Source: an uncultured Armatimonadota bacterium
GTDB taxonomy: Bacteria > Armatimonadota > Armatimonadia > Armatimonadales > Armatimonadaceae
Length of the DNA stretch: 15,222 bases
Assembly (NCBI GenBank): GCA_903915615.1
Contig: CAIWTR010000094.1
Coordinates: forward strand, 1-15,222
Direction: 5' to 3'
Shown here: positions 7,957-14,733 of the stretch, piece after piece
Layout: every line of letters begins with the position of its first letter
Numbering within the stretch: position 1 is the first letter of the stretch
The notes under the pieces: generated by a model
Database searches by the model: none
Told to the model about the DNA's origin: nothing
What the model saw: only the letters and a program-made list of their open reading frames with translations
Translations under genes and position numbers: made by a program

Positions 7957-8112
7957 GTGGTAGCGGAGTCTGAAATAGCCACAAAGAATTTTGTGGAGCC
8001 TGATTCGTGTTTCAGGCTCCGCAAAATCGCTAGTGGAGTCTGGAAGCTCTGGACGCCGTTGGACCAGAGTTTCCACTTTGAATTTGAATTTTGCTCGGTG
8101 GTGGCAACATGA
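7957..8112 (+). CDS. Candidate small ORF between Fic and hsdR (51 aa)
   Basis: I do not recognise this protein. It starts with GTG one base after the Fic stop, has GGGAGG at 7942-7947 nine bases upstream, and its stop overlaps the next small ORF as ATGA. The product begins VVAESEIATKNFVEPD, has an aromatic and hydrophobic C-terminal half with a PLDQSFHFEFEF segment, and shows no clear membrane helix. A 15-bp hairpin (7989-8026) falls inside its coding sequence, which could argue for a regulatory rather than a coding role. The neat coupling at both ends is the main support. The alternative is non-coding spacer. Confidence 0.42.
   Translation: MVAESEIATKNFVEPDSCFRLRKIASGVWKLWTPLDQSFHFEFEFCSVVAT
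7989..8026. repeat. 15-bp hairpin with related GTGGAGYCTG repeats
   Basis: Bases 7989-8003 pair with 8012-8026 over 15 positions (one G-T pair) around an eight-base loop. The stem is symmetrical (TTTTG at one end, CAAAA at the other) and is not followed by a T run on either strand, so it is not a standard terminator. The arm GTGGAGCCTGA resembles nearby GCGGAGTCTGA (7964-7974) and GTGGAGTCTGG (8033-8043). A regulatory RNA structure upstream of hsdR is possible. Confidence 0.7.
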
Positions 8113-8270
8113 CAGCGCCAACCAGAATGCCCGTAGCTTTCTACCGACCGAAGGCGAACTTTGTGCCAAAAGCCGTGGCACAGTTAGAAGTCGCGAAATT
8201 GCAAAAAACGCCTAACACAGATTCTGTCCACCGAGCCCCGACACAGAAAGTTGGTGAGGGCAAAGCATGA
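8109..8270 (+). CDS. Candidate small basic ORF coupled to hsdR (53 aa)
   Basis: I do not recognise this protein. The frame opens at ATG 8109, sharing ATGA with the stop of the preceding small ORF, and closes at TGA 8270, sharing ATGA with the hsdR start. It is rich in lysine and arginine and has few acidic residues, starting MTAPTRMPVAFYRPKANFVP and ending in KVGEGKA. GGTGG a few bases upstream is a weak ribosome site. A 7-bp hairpin (8162-8168 with 8176-8182) lies within it. With the previous ORF it closes the apparent 311-base gap before hsdR into a chain of four-base overlaps, which is unlikely in random spacer. A leader peptide or small RM regulator would fit the position, but that is inference. 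Confidence 0.45.
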   Translation: MTAPTRMPVAFYRPKANFVPKAVAQLEVAKLQKTPNTDSVHRAPTQKVGEGKA

Positions 8271-8326
8271 GCGCACACGCATACACCGAAGACCAGCTCG
8301 TCGAACAGCCTGCCATCGGTCTGTTT
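8267..8326 (+). repeat. hsdR head, direct repeat with 6707-6766
   Basis: The first 60 bases of hsdR match the first 60 bases of the chimeric scar at 52 positions, 1560 bases apart and in the same orientation. Both copies begin with an ATG that overlaps the preceding stop as ATGA. The pair brackets the Fic gene and the two small ORFs. Confidence 0.88.
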
Positions 8327-11300
8327 ACTGCACTTGGGTGGCAAACGCTGTCGGCGATGGAAGAGACCTTTGGCCCGGGCAGCACGCTCGGCCGCGAGAC
8401 AAAGGGCGAGGTGGTGCTGACAGACCGCCTACGCGACGCGCTAAACAAGCTTAACCCCGGACTGCCACCCGAGGCGGTTCAGACAGCCATCGATGAGCTC
8501 GCCCGCGACCGGTCAGCCATGAGCCTGGAGTCCGCCAATCGTGAGGTCTACCGGCTGCTCAAGGATGGTATCCCAGTGTCCATCCCTGATCGAGAGCACG
8601 GTGGCCAGAAGTCTGAGCGTCTGCGCGTGGTGGATTGGATGCAACCCGAGCGCAACGACTTCCTGCTAGTCAGCCAGCTCAGCGTGGTGGGTAGCCTCTA
8701 CACGTGTCGCCCCGATCTGGTCGGCTTCGTCAATGGCCTGCCCTGGGTGGTCATCGAGCTCAAGAAGCCCGGTGTGCCGGCGCGCGCCGCCTTTGACGAG
8801 AACCTGACCCACTATAAGAAAGAGATACCGCAGCTCTTCTGGTTCAACGCGCTGCTGATTGCCAGCAATGGCACCGACAGCCGTGTGGGTTCGCTCACGG
8901 CGGATTGGGAACGCTTTTTTGAATGGAAGCGCATCGCGAGCGAAGGTGAGCCAAGGAGGGTGTCACTCGACGTGATGCTGCGCGGTACGTGCGACCGTAC
9001 CCGCCTTTTGGATCTGGTTGAAAACTTCACCCTATTTTCCGAGCATAAAGCTGGACTCGTAAAGGTGCTCGGTCAGAACCACCAGTTTCTCGGCGTTAAT
9101 AATGCCATCGACTCGATGCTTGAGGCACGCAAGCTGGGCCACGGGCGAGGTGGCGTTTTTTGGCAAACGCAAGGAAGCGGCAAGAGCTTCTCAATGGTCT
9201 TTTTCGCACAGAAAGTGCTGAGAAAGCTCGCAGGTAACTGGACTTTTGTGGTCGTGACGGACCGGGTTGAGCTGGATGAGCAGCTGGCAAAGACATTCAA
9301 AACTGTTGGTGCAGTCACCGATGCTGAGAGCGAACGCTGTCACGCAACAAGCAGCGCGCATTTGCGGGAACTGCTACGTGGTAACCATCGCTACGTCTTT
9401 ACGCTCGTTCACAAATTCCAGACATCGGCTGTCCTGACGGATCGGCAAGATGTAATCGTCCTTACAGATGAAGCCCATCGCAGTCAGTACGACACGCTGG
9501 CGCTCAATATGAGGGCAAGCCTGCCTAAGGCAATGTTCCTTGCATTTACAGGGACTCCATTGATTGCAGGGGAAGAGCGGACACGGGATGTCTTTGGAGA
9601 CTATGTCTCGATTTATGATTTTCAACAATCCGTTGAAGATGGCGCAACTGTTCCGTTGTTCTATGAAAATCGAACACCTGAATTGGAACTCACCAACGCT
9701 GACTTGAACGATGACATCTATCGGATGATTGAGAATGCAGAATTGGATGGCGAGCAGGAAGCAAAGCTTGAGAGCCTCCTGGGTCGGCAATATCACCTCA
9801 TAACACGCGATGATCGCCTTGAAACCGTCGCCCAGGATATCGTCCAGCATTTTCTTGGACGCGGCTTCCTGGGGAAGGCGATGGTCGTTTCCATTGATAA
9901 AGCCACTGCATTGCGGATGTATGACAAAGTTCGCCGGTTATGGGATGTTGAGACGGCACGTGTTGAACGTGAGCTTGCCGATTACCAGCTGTCTGCAGAG
10001 CGTAAGGCAATCCTGACCGACCGGCGGAACATCCTGGGTTCAACGGATATGGCCGTGATTGTTTCGCCTGGGCAAAACGAAATCGAGCAGATGAAAAAGC
10101 TTGGATTGACCATCGAGCCGCATCGAAAGCGGATGGCTGAAAGCCAACCCGGGCTTGATGAGAAGTTCAAGGACACGCAGGATCCGTTGCGGATTGTCTT
10201 TGTGTGTGCAATGTGGCTAACGGGATTTGATGCCCCCAGCTGTTCGACGGTGTATCTCGACAAACCGATGCGAAATCACACCCTGATGCAGACGATTGCC
10301 CGTGCGAACCGTGTCTTCCCAGGAAAGCACAGTGGTGTCATTGTTGATTACGCTAACGTGTTTGCATCCTTGGAGCAGGCACTAGCGATTTACGGTGCAG
10401 GTAAGGGTGGTAAAACGCCCGTCCGCGACAAATCAGAATTGGTGGACGCGCTCCGCTCAGCTGTCATCGATGCATCTGCTTTTTGTGCCATGCACGGCGT
10501 AGATCTTGACTCAATCGAACAACTACCTAGTGGGGACATGCAAAGGCTTGTCGCCGTCGAGGATGCGGTTGATGCACTGATTTCGCCGGATACAACACGC
10601 CGGGATTTCTTTGGGCATGAAAAGTACATGATGATGTTGTATCGGGCCATCAAACCTGATCCATTGGTAATTGAGTTTTCGACGCGGGTCGCGGGAATCG
10701 CGATGCTTGCAGCGGCAATTCGTGCAAAGCTGAATCCAAATCCACCCGACATCTCGACTATTTTGCAGGAGATATCGGGCCTGCTTGATACGTCGATATC
10801 CGGTCTTTCGATTCGGGAGGCAAACCTACCTCCGATTGACCTTTCGAAGATCAATTTCGAAGTGCTTGCACAAAGATTCAAAGAATCCAAACACAAGAAC
10901 ACGGATCTTGAGGCATTGAAAGCGGCGATAGGTGCCAAGATTTCACAAATGGTTCGGCAGAACAAAACCCGAACGGATTTCGCCGAGAAGTTTACATTGT
11001 TGATCGCGAGTTACAACACGGGAAGCCGAAATATCGAACAGCTGTTTCAGGAGCTCCTCGAACTCTCGATGAGTCTTACCGATGAAGAAGAACGACATAT
11101 TCGAGAGAATCTGACTGAAGAGGAGCTTGTGATTTTTGATATCCTCATTCGCCCTGCACCGGACTTGTCAACGGATGAGCGAACGGAGGTCAAAAAGGTT
11201 GCTCATGACCTCTTGGAACGCATGCATGAATTGTTGGTTTTGGATTGGCGTAACAAGGCAGCCGCACGGTCGAATGTCAAGCTGACCATTGAGGACTATT

Positions 11301-11416
11301 TGGACAAGGGTTTGCCGGATAAGTATGGTGGCGACATATTTAAAACAAAATGTGCTGCGGTTTTTGAGCACATATATGAGAGCTATGCGGAGTATGGCCT
11401 GAATAGTTTTAGCTGA
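8267..11416 (+). CDS. hsdR: Type I restriction-modification, restriction subunit R
   Basis: HsdR is the motor and nuclease of the complex: it translocates DNA with ATP and cuts it away from the recognition site. The 1049 residues are full length. The N-terminal PD-(D/E)XK nuclease has D150 (PDLVGF) and E164-x-K166 (IELKK). The helicase core has Walker A GSGKS at 303-307, DEAH at 401-404, AFTGTP just after, and QTIARANR at 675-682, followed by a helical C-terminal domain that docks on HsdM. The start is set by the ATGA overlap with the small ORF and by GTGAGG upstream. Composition changes along the gene: 8401-8460 has 37 G+C of 60 whereas 10861-10920 has 24 of 60, hinting at a mosaic of two sources. 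HsdM and HsdS partners are in the same operon. Confidence 0.96.
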   Translation: MSAHAYTEDQLVEQPAIGLFTALGWQTLSAMEETFGPGSTLGRETKGEVVLTDRLRDALNKLNPGLPPEAVQTAIDELARDRSAMSLESANREVYRLLKDGIPVSIPDREHGGQKSERLRVVDWMQPERNDFLLVSQLSVVGSLYTCRPDLVGFVNGLPWVVIELKKPGVPARAAFDENLTHYKKEIPQLFWFNALLIASNGTDSRVGSLTADWERFFEWKRIASEGEPRRVSLDVMLRGTCDRTRLLDLVENFTLFSEHKAGLVKVLGQNHQFLGVNNAIDSMLEARKLGHGRGGVFWQTQGSGKSFSMVFFAQKVLRKLAGNWTFVVVTDRVELDEQLAKTFKTVGAVTDAESERCHATSSAHLRELLRGNHRYVFTLVHKFQTSAVLTDRQDVIVLTDEAHRSQYDTLALNMRASLPKAMFLAFTGTPLIAGEERTRDVFGDYVSIYDFQQSVEDGATVPLFYENRTPELELTNADLNDDIYRMIENAELDGEQEAKLESLLGRQYHLITRDDRLETVAQDIVQHFLGRGFLGKAMVVSIDKATALRMYDKVRRLWDVETARVERELADYQLSAERKAILTDRRNILGSTDMAVIVSPGQNEIEQMKKLGLTIEPHRKRMAESQPGLDEKFKDTQDPLRIVFVCAMWLTGFDAPSCSTVYLDKPMRNHTLMQTIARANRVFPGKHSGVIVDYANVFASLEQALAIYGAGKGGKTPVRDKSELVDALRSAVIDASAFCAMHGVDLDSIEQLPSGDMQRLVAVEDAVDALISPDTTRRDFFGHEKYMMMLYRAIKPDPLVIEFSTRVAGIAMLAAAIRAKLNPNPPDISTILQEISGLLDTSISGLSIREANLPPIDLSKINFEVLAQRFKESKHKNTDLEALKAAIGAKISQMVRQNKTRTDFAEKFTLLIASYNTGSRNIEQLFQELLELSMSLTDEEERHIRENLTEEELVIFDILIRPAPDLSTDERTEVKKVAHDLLERMHELLVLDWRNKAAARSNVKLTIEDYLDKGLPDKYGGDIFKTKCAAVFEHIYESYAEYGLNSFS

Positions 11417-11459
11417 TACTGTTCCGGGTGCCGTATGTACCCACGAAAGGGCACCGTAG

Positions 11460-12125
11460 ATGACTGCCGAAGCAGCATTTCATGATGAGTTAGTTAGTTT
11501 ATATCGGCGCACAGGAGAGGCAACCGGCTATTGGCCAAACCGGTTTTTGCAGGCCGTTCGCCGCAATGGTGGACTTGCATATGCAAAACGCTTGTTAGAA
11601 CCTCAACATGTTCACAGTGGATTTGGGGTCCTAATTGAAAAGCGACGCATCGATTTATCCGTTGAATGTGTCGTCATCGACCTACGGTTTCAGTCACTCT
11701 TTACCGAATCAGAGCTCGCAGTTGCGCATAGGAGATTGGACGAAGCCCCTTCGAGTGCGTTTCCTGTAACCCGTGAGCAGGAACTATTCCCTGAAGAGGT
11801 GTCAGACGAAGAGGGGTTGGTTGAAGGAACCTCTCGCCGTACTTCTGTTAACGCATATGAACGCAACCCGCGCGCTCGCGCTGCGTGTCTCGAACACTTT
11901 GGAGCTGTTTGCCAAGTCTGTGACATGGACTTTAAATCTCAATACGGAGATGTGGGTGAAGGCTTTATGCACGTGCATCACAAACGACCGCTCGCGACGT
12001 TGAAGGCAAACTACAAGGTCAATCCTCTCAAAGATCTTGTACCTGTATGCCCCAATTGCCACTCTATGCTCCATCGCAGGGAACCACCATTCGATGTGGA
12101 GCAACTACGCGCAAAGCTGCACTAG
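11460..12125 (+). CDS. HNH endonuclease
   Basis: This 221-residue protein carries a C-terminal HNH nuclease domain: a zinc-type pair CQVC at 151-154, the HVHHKRP segment at 171-177 holding the catalytic histidines, and CPNCHSMLH at 197-205. The N-terminal 100 or so residues form a separate domain I do not recognise, possibly for DNA or partner binding. Similar HNH proteins occur as stand-alone restriction or accessory nucleases in defence islands. It starts 43 bases after hsdR, with GAAAGGG about ten bases upstream of the ATG. Its last codons (AAG CTG CAC TAG) fall inside a repeat that belongs to the downstream esterase region, so the native C-terminus may have been replaced when the border rearranged. 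Confidence 0.9.
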   Translation: MTAEAAFHDELVSLYRRTGEATGYWPNRFLQAVRRNGGLAYAKRLLEPQHVHSGFGVLIEKRRIDLSVECVVIDLRFQSLFTESELAVAHRRLDEAPSSAFPVTREQELFPEEVSDEEGLVEGTSRRTSVNAYERNPRARAACLEHFGAVCQVCDMDFKSQYGDVGEGFMHVHHKRPLATLKANYKVNPLKDLVPVCPNCHSMLHRREPPFDVEQLRAKLH

Positions 12126-12229
12126 CCCCCCACAACCCCTACTTCCCAGCCTTCAAATACTTGTCAAACCACGCGAACAGCGCCGCATCTGCGACCTTGG
12201 ATTGCTCTGCGTTGAAGCCGTGGCCGCCG
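12116..12229 (-). repeat. Orphan copy of the esterase 3' end
   Basis: Bases 12130-12229 match 12424-12523 at 98 of 100 positions, and 12116-12129 match 12403-12416 with one difference; seven bases (ACATTCG, 12417-12423) are missing from this copy. On the minus strand it encodes the final residues of the esterase (GHGFNAEQSKVADAALFAWF and onward to KAGK and stop) with no upstream gene attached. It begins inside the HNH stop region and ends where the dinD fragment begins. It is a duplicated island border, not a gene. Confidence 0.95.
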
Positions 12230-12402
12230 GTACCGTGGGGATGCGGCTGACCAACTGGTTAGCGCGCGACATCCAGCATCTGCTCGGTTACGCTGAGTGG
12301 CGTAACTTTAACAAATAAGCCATTTCCAAGGCAAAAACGGCCTGCGAAGTTTCTGGTCACTTGGTTACTGACCATTTTGTTGGCGTCAACAAAATGGTCG
12401 AT
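12230..12402 (+). pseudogene. dinD-like gene fragment with internal stop
   Basis: On the plus strand the frame reads NWLARDIQHLLGYAEWRNFN, K, a TAA stop at 12316-12318, then AISKAKTACEVSGHLVTDHF and VGVNKMVD. This resembles the N-terminal part of DinD / BRO-type damage-inducible proteins, in which an ARDLQ..LGY..WRNF segment is followed by KAK.AC..SG...DHF. Both ends are missing: the left end is joined to the orphan esterase 3' end and the right end to the intact esterase region. About 57 codons remain. DinD-like genes are frequent neighbours of type I RM genes, so this is probably cargo from a related island. It cannot be functional. Confidence 0.82.
12370..12399. terminator. Perfect 13-bp hairpin between convergent genes
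   Basis: GACCATTTTGTTG at 12370-12382 pairs without mismatch with CAACAAAATGGTC at 12387-12399 around a four-base GCGT loop. It lies inside the dinD remnant, between the convergent HNH and esterase genes, so it could stop transcription from both sides. There is no T run after the stem, so termination activity is uncertain; the palindrome may simply follow from the codons for DHFVGVNKMV. Confidence 0.45.
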
Positions 12403-12523
12403 GCTGCGCTAGCCCCACATTCGCCACAACCCCTACTTCCCAGCCTTCAAATACTTGTCAAACCATGCGAACAGCGCCGCATCTGCGACCTTGGATTGCT
12501 CCGCGTTGAAGCCGTGGCCGCCG
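12403..12523 (-). repeat. Esterase-proximal copy of the border repeat
   Basis: This is the partner of 12116-12229 and contains the true last 30 codons or so and stop of the intact esterase plus about 30 bases downstream. It includes the seven bases ACATTCG absent from the other copy, so it probably keeps the original arrangement. Confidence 0.93.
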
Positions 12524-13302
12524 CCAGAGATCGTAGTGAGCTCTGCATCGCAGCCCGCCGCTAAGAGGCGATCCACCATCCAGATCGATTGCTCGTAGGC
12601 CACATACTTATCCTGCGTCCCGTGGATACATAGCGTTGGAGGCGCGCTCGGTGTCACCCAGTAGAGCGGGCTGGCCTCCAGATGCCGCTTGCGCTGCTGC
12701 TCGACATTCCCGCCAAGGAAGAGCGGGAGAACCTCCGCCGCATCAACACTCTTGCCGTAGGACTTCGTAAAGTCACTCGGGCCATACACATTCACAACAC
12801 ACTGCACCGCACTCGACTGGCCCGCGTTACCGCCATCTCCTTCTATGCCAGGTATGTTGCCCGTCACGCCAAGATAAAGCGCGAGGTGACCGCCCGCCGA
12901 GCCGCCCGTCGCACCAATCCGATTCGGGTCAATATTGTATTTCGCCGCATTCGCACGAAGCCAACGCACTGCCGCTTTGACATCATGGACCGCTGCCGGA
13001 AACGGATACTTCGGCGCCAGCCGATAGCTCACCGTGACCGCCACATACCCGCGCCCCGCGAGCTGTTGGATGAGGCCAAGGTAGCCATCCCGTGACCCCG
13101 CGCGAAACCCGCCGCCGTGAATACAAATAATGGCTGGCAGGGGCCCACTTGCGGCACTCGGACGCGCCATATCGAGCTGCAAATGCTGGTTGTCCGGGTT
13201 TGAATACTCAATCCCTTTCTCCAGAACGACCTGCGCATCCGCACGCCCGACCATCGACATGAGGAACGCAACCACCGCGAAAAACATCGCCAAATGCTTC
13301 AT
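12433..13302 (-). CDS. Secreted alpha/beta-hydrolase esterase
   Basis: This 289-residue protein belongs to the alpha/beta-hydrolase lipases and carbohydrate esterases (BD-FAE / HSL-like). The oxyanion motif HGGG is at 62-65, the nucleophile elbow GGSAGG gives S135, and D231 (HGTQD) and H263 (GGHGF) complete the triad. An N-terminal signal peptide (MKHL, hydrophobic core, GRADA) sends it out of the cytoplasm. I chose the ATG at 13302 over one 18 codons upstream because it starts the signal peptide, has GGAGGAGG just upstream, and overlaps the permease stop (TGATG), so it is translated as the second gene of that operon. The natural substrate is unknown; plant-polymer or acetyl ester hydrolysis is typical of the family. 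Its 3' end is the duplicated island border. Confidence 0.92.
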   Translation of the reverse strand: MKHLAMFFAVVAFLMSMVGRADAQVVLEKGIEYSNPDNQHLQLDMARPSAASGPLPAIICIHGGGFRAGSRDGYLGLIQQLAGRGYVAVTVSYRLAPKYPFPAAVHDVKAAVRWLRANAAKYNIDPNRIGATGGSAGGHLALYLGVTGNIPGIEGDGGNAGQSSAVQCVVNVYGPSDFTKSYGKSVDAAEVLPLFLGGNVEQQRKRHLEASPLYWVTPSAPPTLCIHGTQDKYVAYEQSIWMVDRLLAAGCDAELTTISGGGHGFNAEQSKVADAALFAWFDKYLKAGK

Positions 13303-14630
13303 CACGAAACCTCCTCCGGATGCTGCTTGCCACCACTTCGTGAACGCAACATCCACCAGCCCACCAAACTGATCACCGCCGTGACAATCACGCCATTGAT
13401 GGCCGCCGCAGGGTCATCGTTGTACACACTGAAGCCAATAAACGCGTAGCCGATGATAAAGACCGCCGTCAATACGTTCAGCTGCAGTGTCACCGGCAGG
13501 CGCTTTGCCAGCACGAAGAGCGAACCCGCCGCAAAAATCATCCCGATACAGTCCAGGAAAATCGTGTAGTTCAGCAAGTGCTCAAATGACTTCCCAACAA
13601 ACACGCTGACAAATGAACCGAGCGCGAAAATGGTCAGCGCACGGGGATCCACATGCCGCGACTTGTCGGTATGCGTAAACCACTTGGGCAACACGCCATC
13701 CTCGCACATCGCCGTCATCACGCGCGGGTTCGTCATAAAGTTGACATTGATGGCGCCGCAGACCGACACAAACAAAATCGCCGCGAGGAGCTTGCCGCCA
13801 AGAGGACCCATCAGGTTTGTCGCGACCACGGATGCAATATTGTCGGTCGTTTTCAGGGCTTCAAACCCGATGACATGGACGTAGGCGATGTTGGTGAGGA
13901 TGTAAATCGCCATCACAAGGAATGTCCCGAGCATGATGGCCTTTGGGACCTGTTGACCACGGGCATCACTGTCCCCGCCGAAGTTGATGGACTGTTGATA
14001 GCCGCCGTAGGTGAATGAGACCGCGATGAGCGCAATCCCAAGCGCGGCAAGTGGCGAGTGGTTGACCTTCTCTGTGATAACGGCCACTGCTTTTGGAATG
14101 GGCGCACTTGGCAGCATCACCAGGCACAAAATGATCACCGCGATGGCGGCGAGCTTGATGCCAATCATGATGTTTTGTGTTGTCGCGCTGGTGCGGAGGC
14201 CGAGGAGGTTGACGATGTAAAAGACGATGATGCAGCCGGATGCGATGGCATTGACAGGGATGCCTGGGAGGACGCCATGGATGTAATCGGCTCCGATTAG
14301 CGCGACACCCCCGATAGTCACCGAGTTTGAAATCAGCGTCACGGCATTGATTGCAAAGGCGACGGCGGGCGAGTAAGCCTCCGAGAAGATGCGGTAGTAG
14401 GCTCCGGTTACGGGGAGCCGCCGCCCGATTTCGGCGAAGGTGCGCGCGCCGCAGTAGGTGATGATGCCTCCGGCGATCCAGGCTGCATAGAAGATAAAGA
14501 GGCTGCCCGACTTGAGCGCGACCGTGGCAGGCGTTCGGAAAATGCCCATGCCGATGACAAGGCTTATGACAATCATCGTGAGGTCGAACAGTCTGAGAGC
14601 GGGTTTTGTTTCTTTACTTGGTGAGAGCAT
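13302..14630 (-). CDS. APC-family amino acid permease
   Basis: This is an inner-membrane transporter of the amino acid-polyamine-organocation superfamily. The TM1 signature SLVIGMGIF is present near residue 30, followed by about twelve hydrophobic segments over 442 residues, as usual for the family. The substrate is probably an amino acid but cannot be named. I chose the ATG at 14630 (MLSPSKETKPALRLFDLTMI) because it gives the standard short cytoplasmic N-terminus; an ATG 14 codons upstream at 14672 lies in duplicated sequence. The ribosome site is weak and AT-rich. The stop overlaps the esterase start. The segment encoding RLFDLTMIVISLV is repeated just upstream, which shows rearrangement at the 5' end. 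Confidence 0.9.
   Translation of the reverse strand: MLSPSKETKPALRLFDLTMIVISLVIGMGIFRTPATVALKSGSLFIFYAAWIAGGIITYCGARTFAEIGRRLPVTGAYYRIFSEAYSPAVAFAINAVTLISNSVTIGGVALIGADYIHGVLPGIPVNAIASGCIIVFYIVNLLGLRTSATTQNIMIGIKLAAIAVIILCLVMLPSAPIPKAVAVITEKVNHSPLAALGIALIAVSFTYGGYQQSINFGGDSDARGQQVPKAIMLGTFLVMAIYILTNIAYVHVIGFEALKTTDNIASVVATNLMGPLGGKLLAAILFVSVCGAINVNFMTNPRVMTAMCEDGVLPKWFTHTDKSRHVDPRALTIFALGSFVSVFVGKSFEHLLNYTIFLDCIGMIFAAGSLFVLAKRLPVTLQLNVLTAVFIIGYAFIGFSVYNDDPAAAINGVIVTAVISLVGWWMLRSRSGGKQHPEEVS
14555..14600 (-). repeat. Direct repeat inside the permease 5' end (copy A)
   Basis: These 46 bases recur at 14667-14712 with two differences, 112 bases apart. This copy is inside the permease gene and encodes ALRLFDLTMIVISLV in frame. 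Confidence 0.92.
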
Positions 14631-14649
14631 TTTTTCTTCTATTTTGTTT

Positions 14650-14733
14650 TCAAGCCAGAGTAAGAGTGACAAGGCTTATGACAATCATCGTGAGGTCGAA
14701 CAGCCTGAGGGCAACCTCATCCCGGAAAATCAA
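14650..14733 (-). pseudogene. Truncated permease 5' fragment (contains repeat copy B)
   Basis: Repeat copy B (14667-14712) lies in an open frame on the minus strand that reads IFRDEVALRLFDLTMIVISL, then VTLTLA and a TGA at 14652-14650. It matches the permease from ALRLFD to ISLV and then diverges. A possible TTG start at 14733 overlaps the stop of the ACT-domain gene. It is either the remnant of a tandem permease paralogue or the original start of the present permease, displaced by a 112-base duplication. It is too short to work. Confidence 0.65.

Noticed and set aside
11427..11455. GGTGCC / GGCACC inverted repeat between hsdR and the HNH gene
   Set aside because: Six base pairs with a 17-base loop and no T run is too weak to call a terminator or regulator.
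12037..12318. 93-codon frame running from the HNH end through the repeat into the dinD remnant
   Set aside because: It is an accidental fusion: the first part is out of frame with HNH and antisense to the esterase copy; only the last 25 or so codons are dinD-derived.
12682..13095. 137-codon plus-strand frame opposite the esterase
   Set aside because: It is an antisense shadow of the esterase coding sequence with no ribosome site or recognisable domain.
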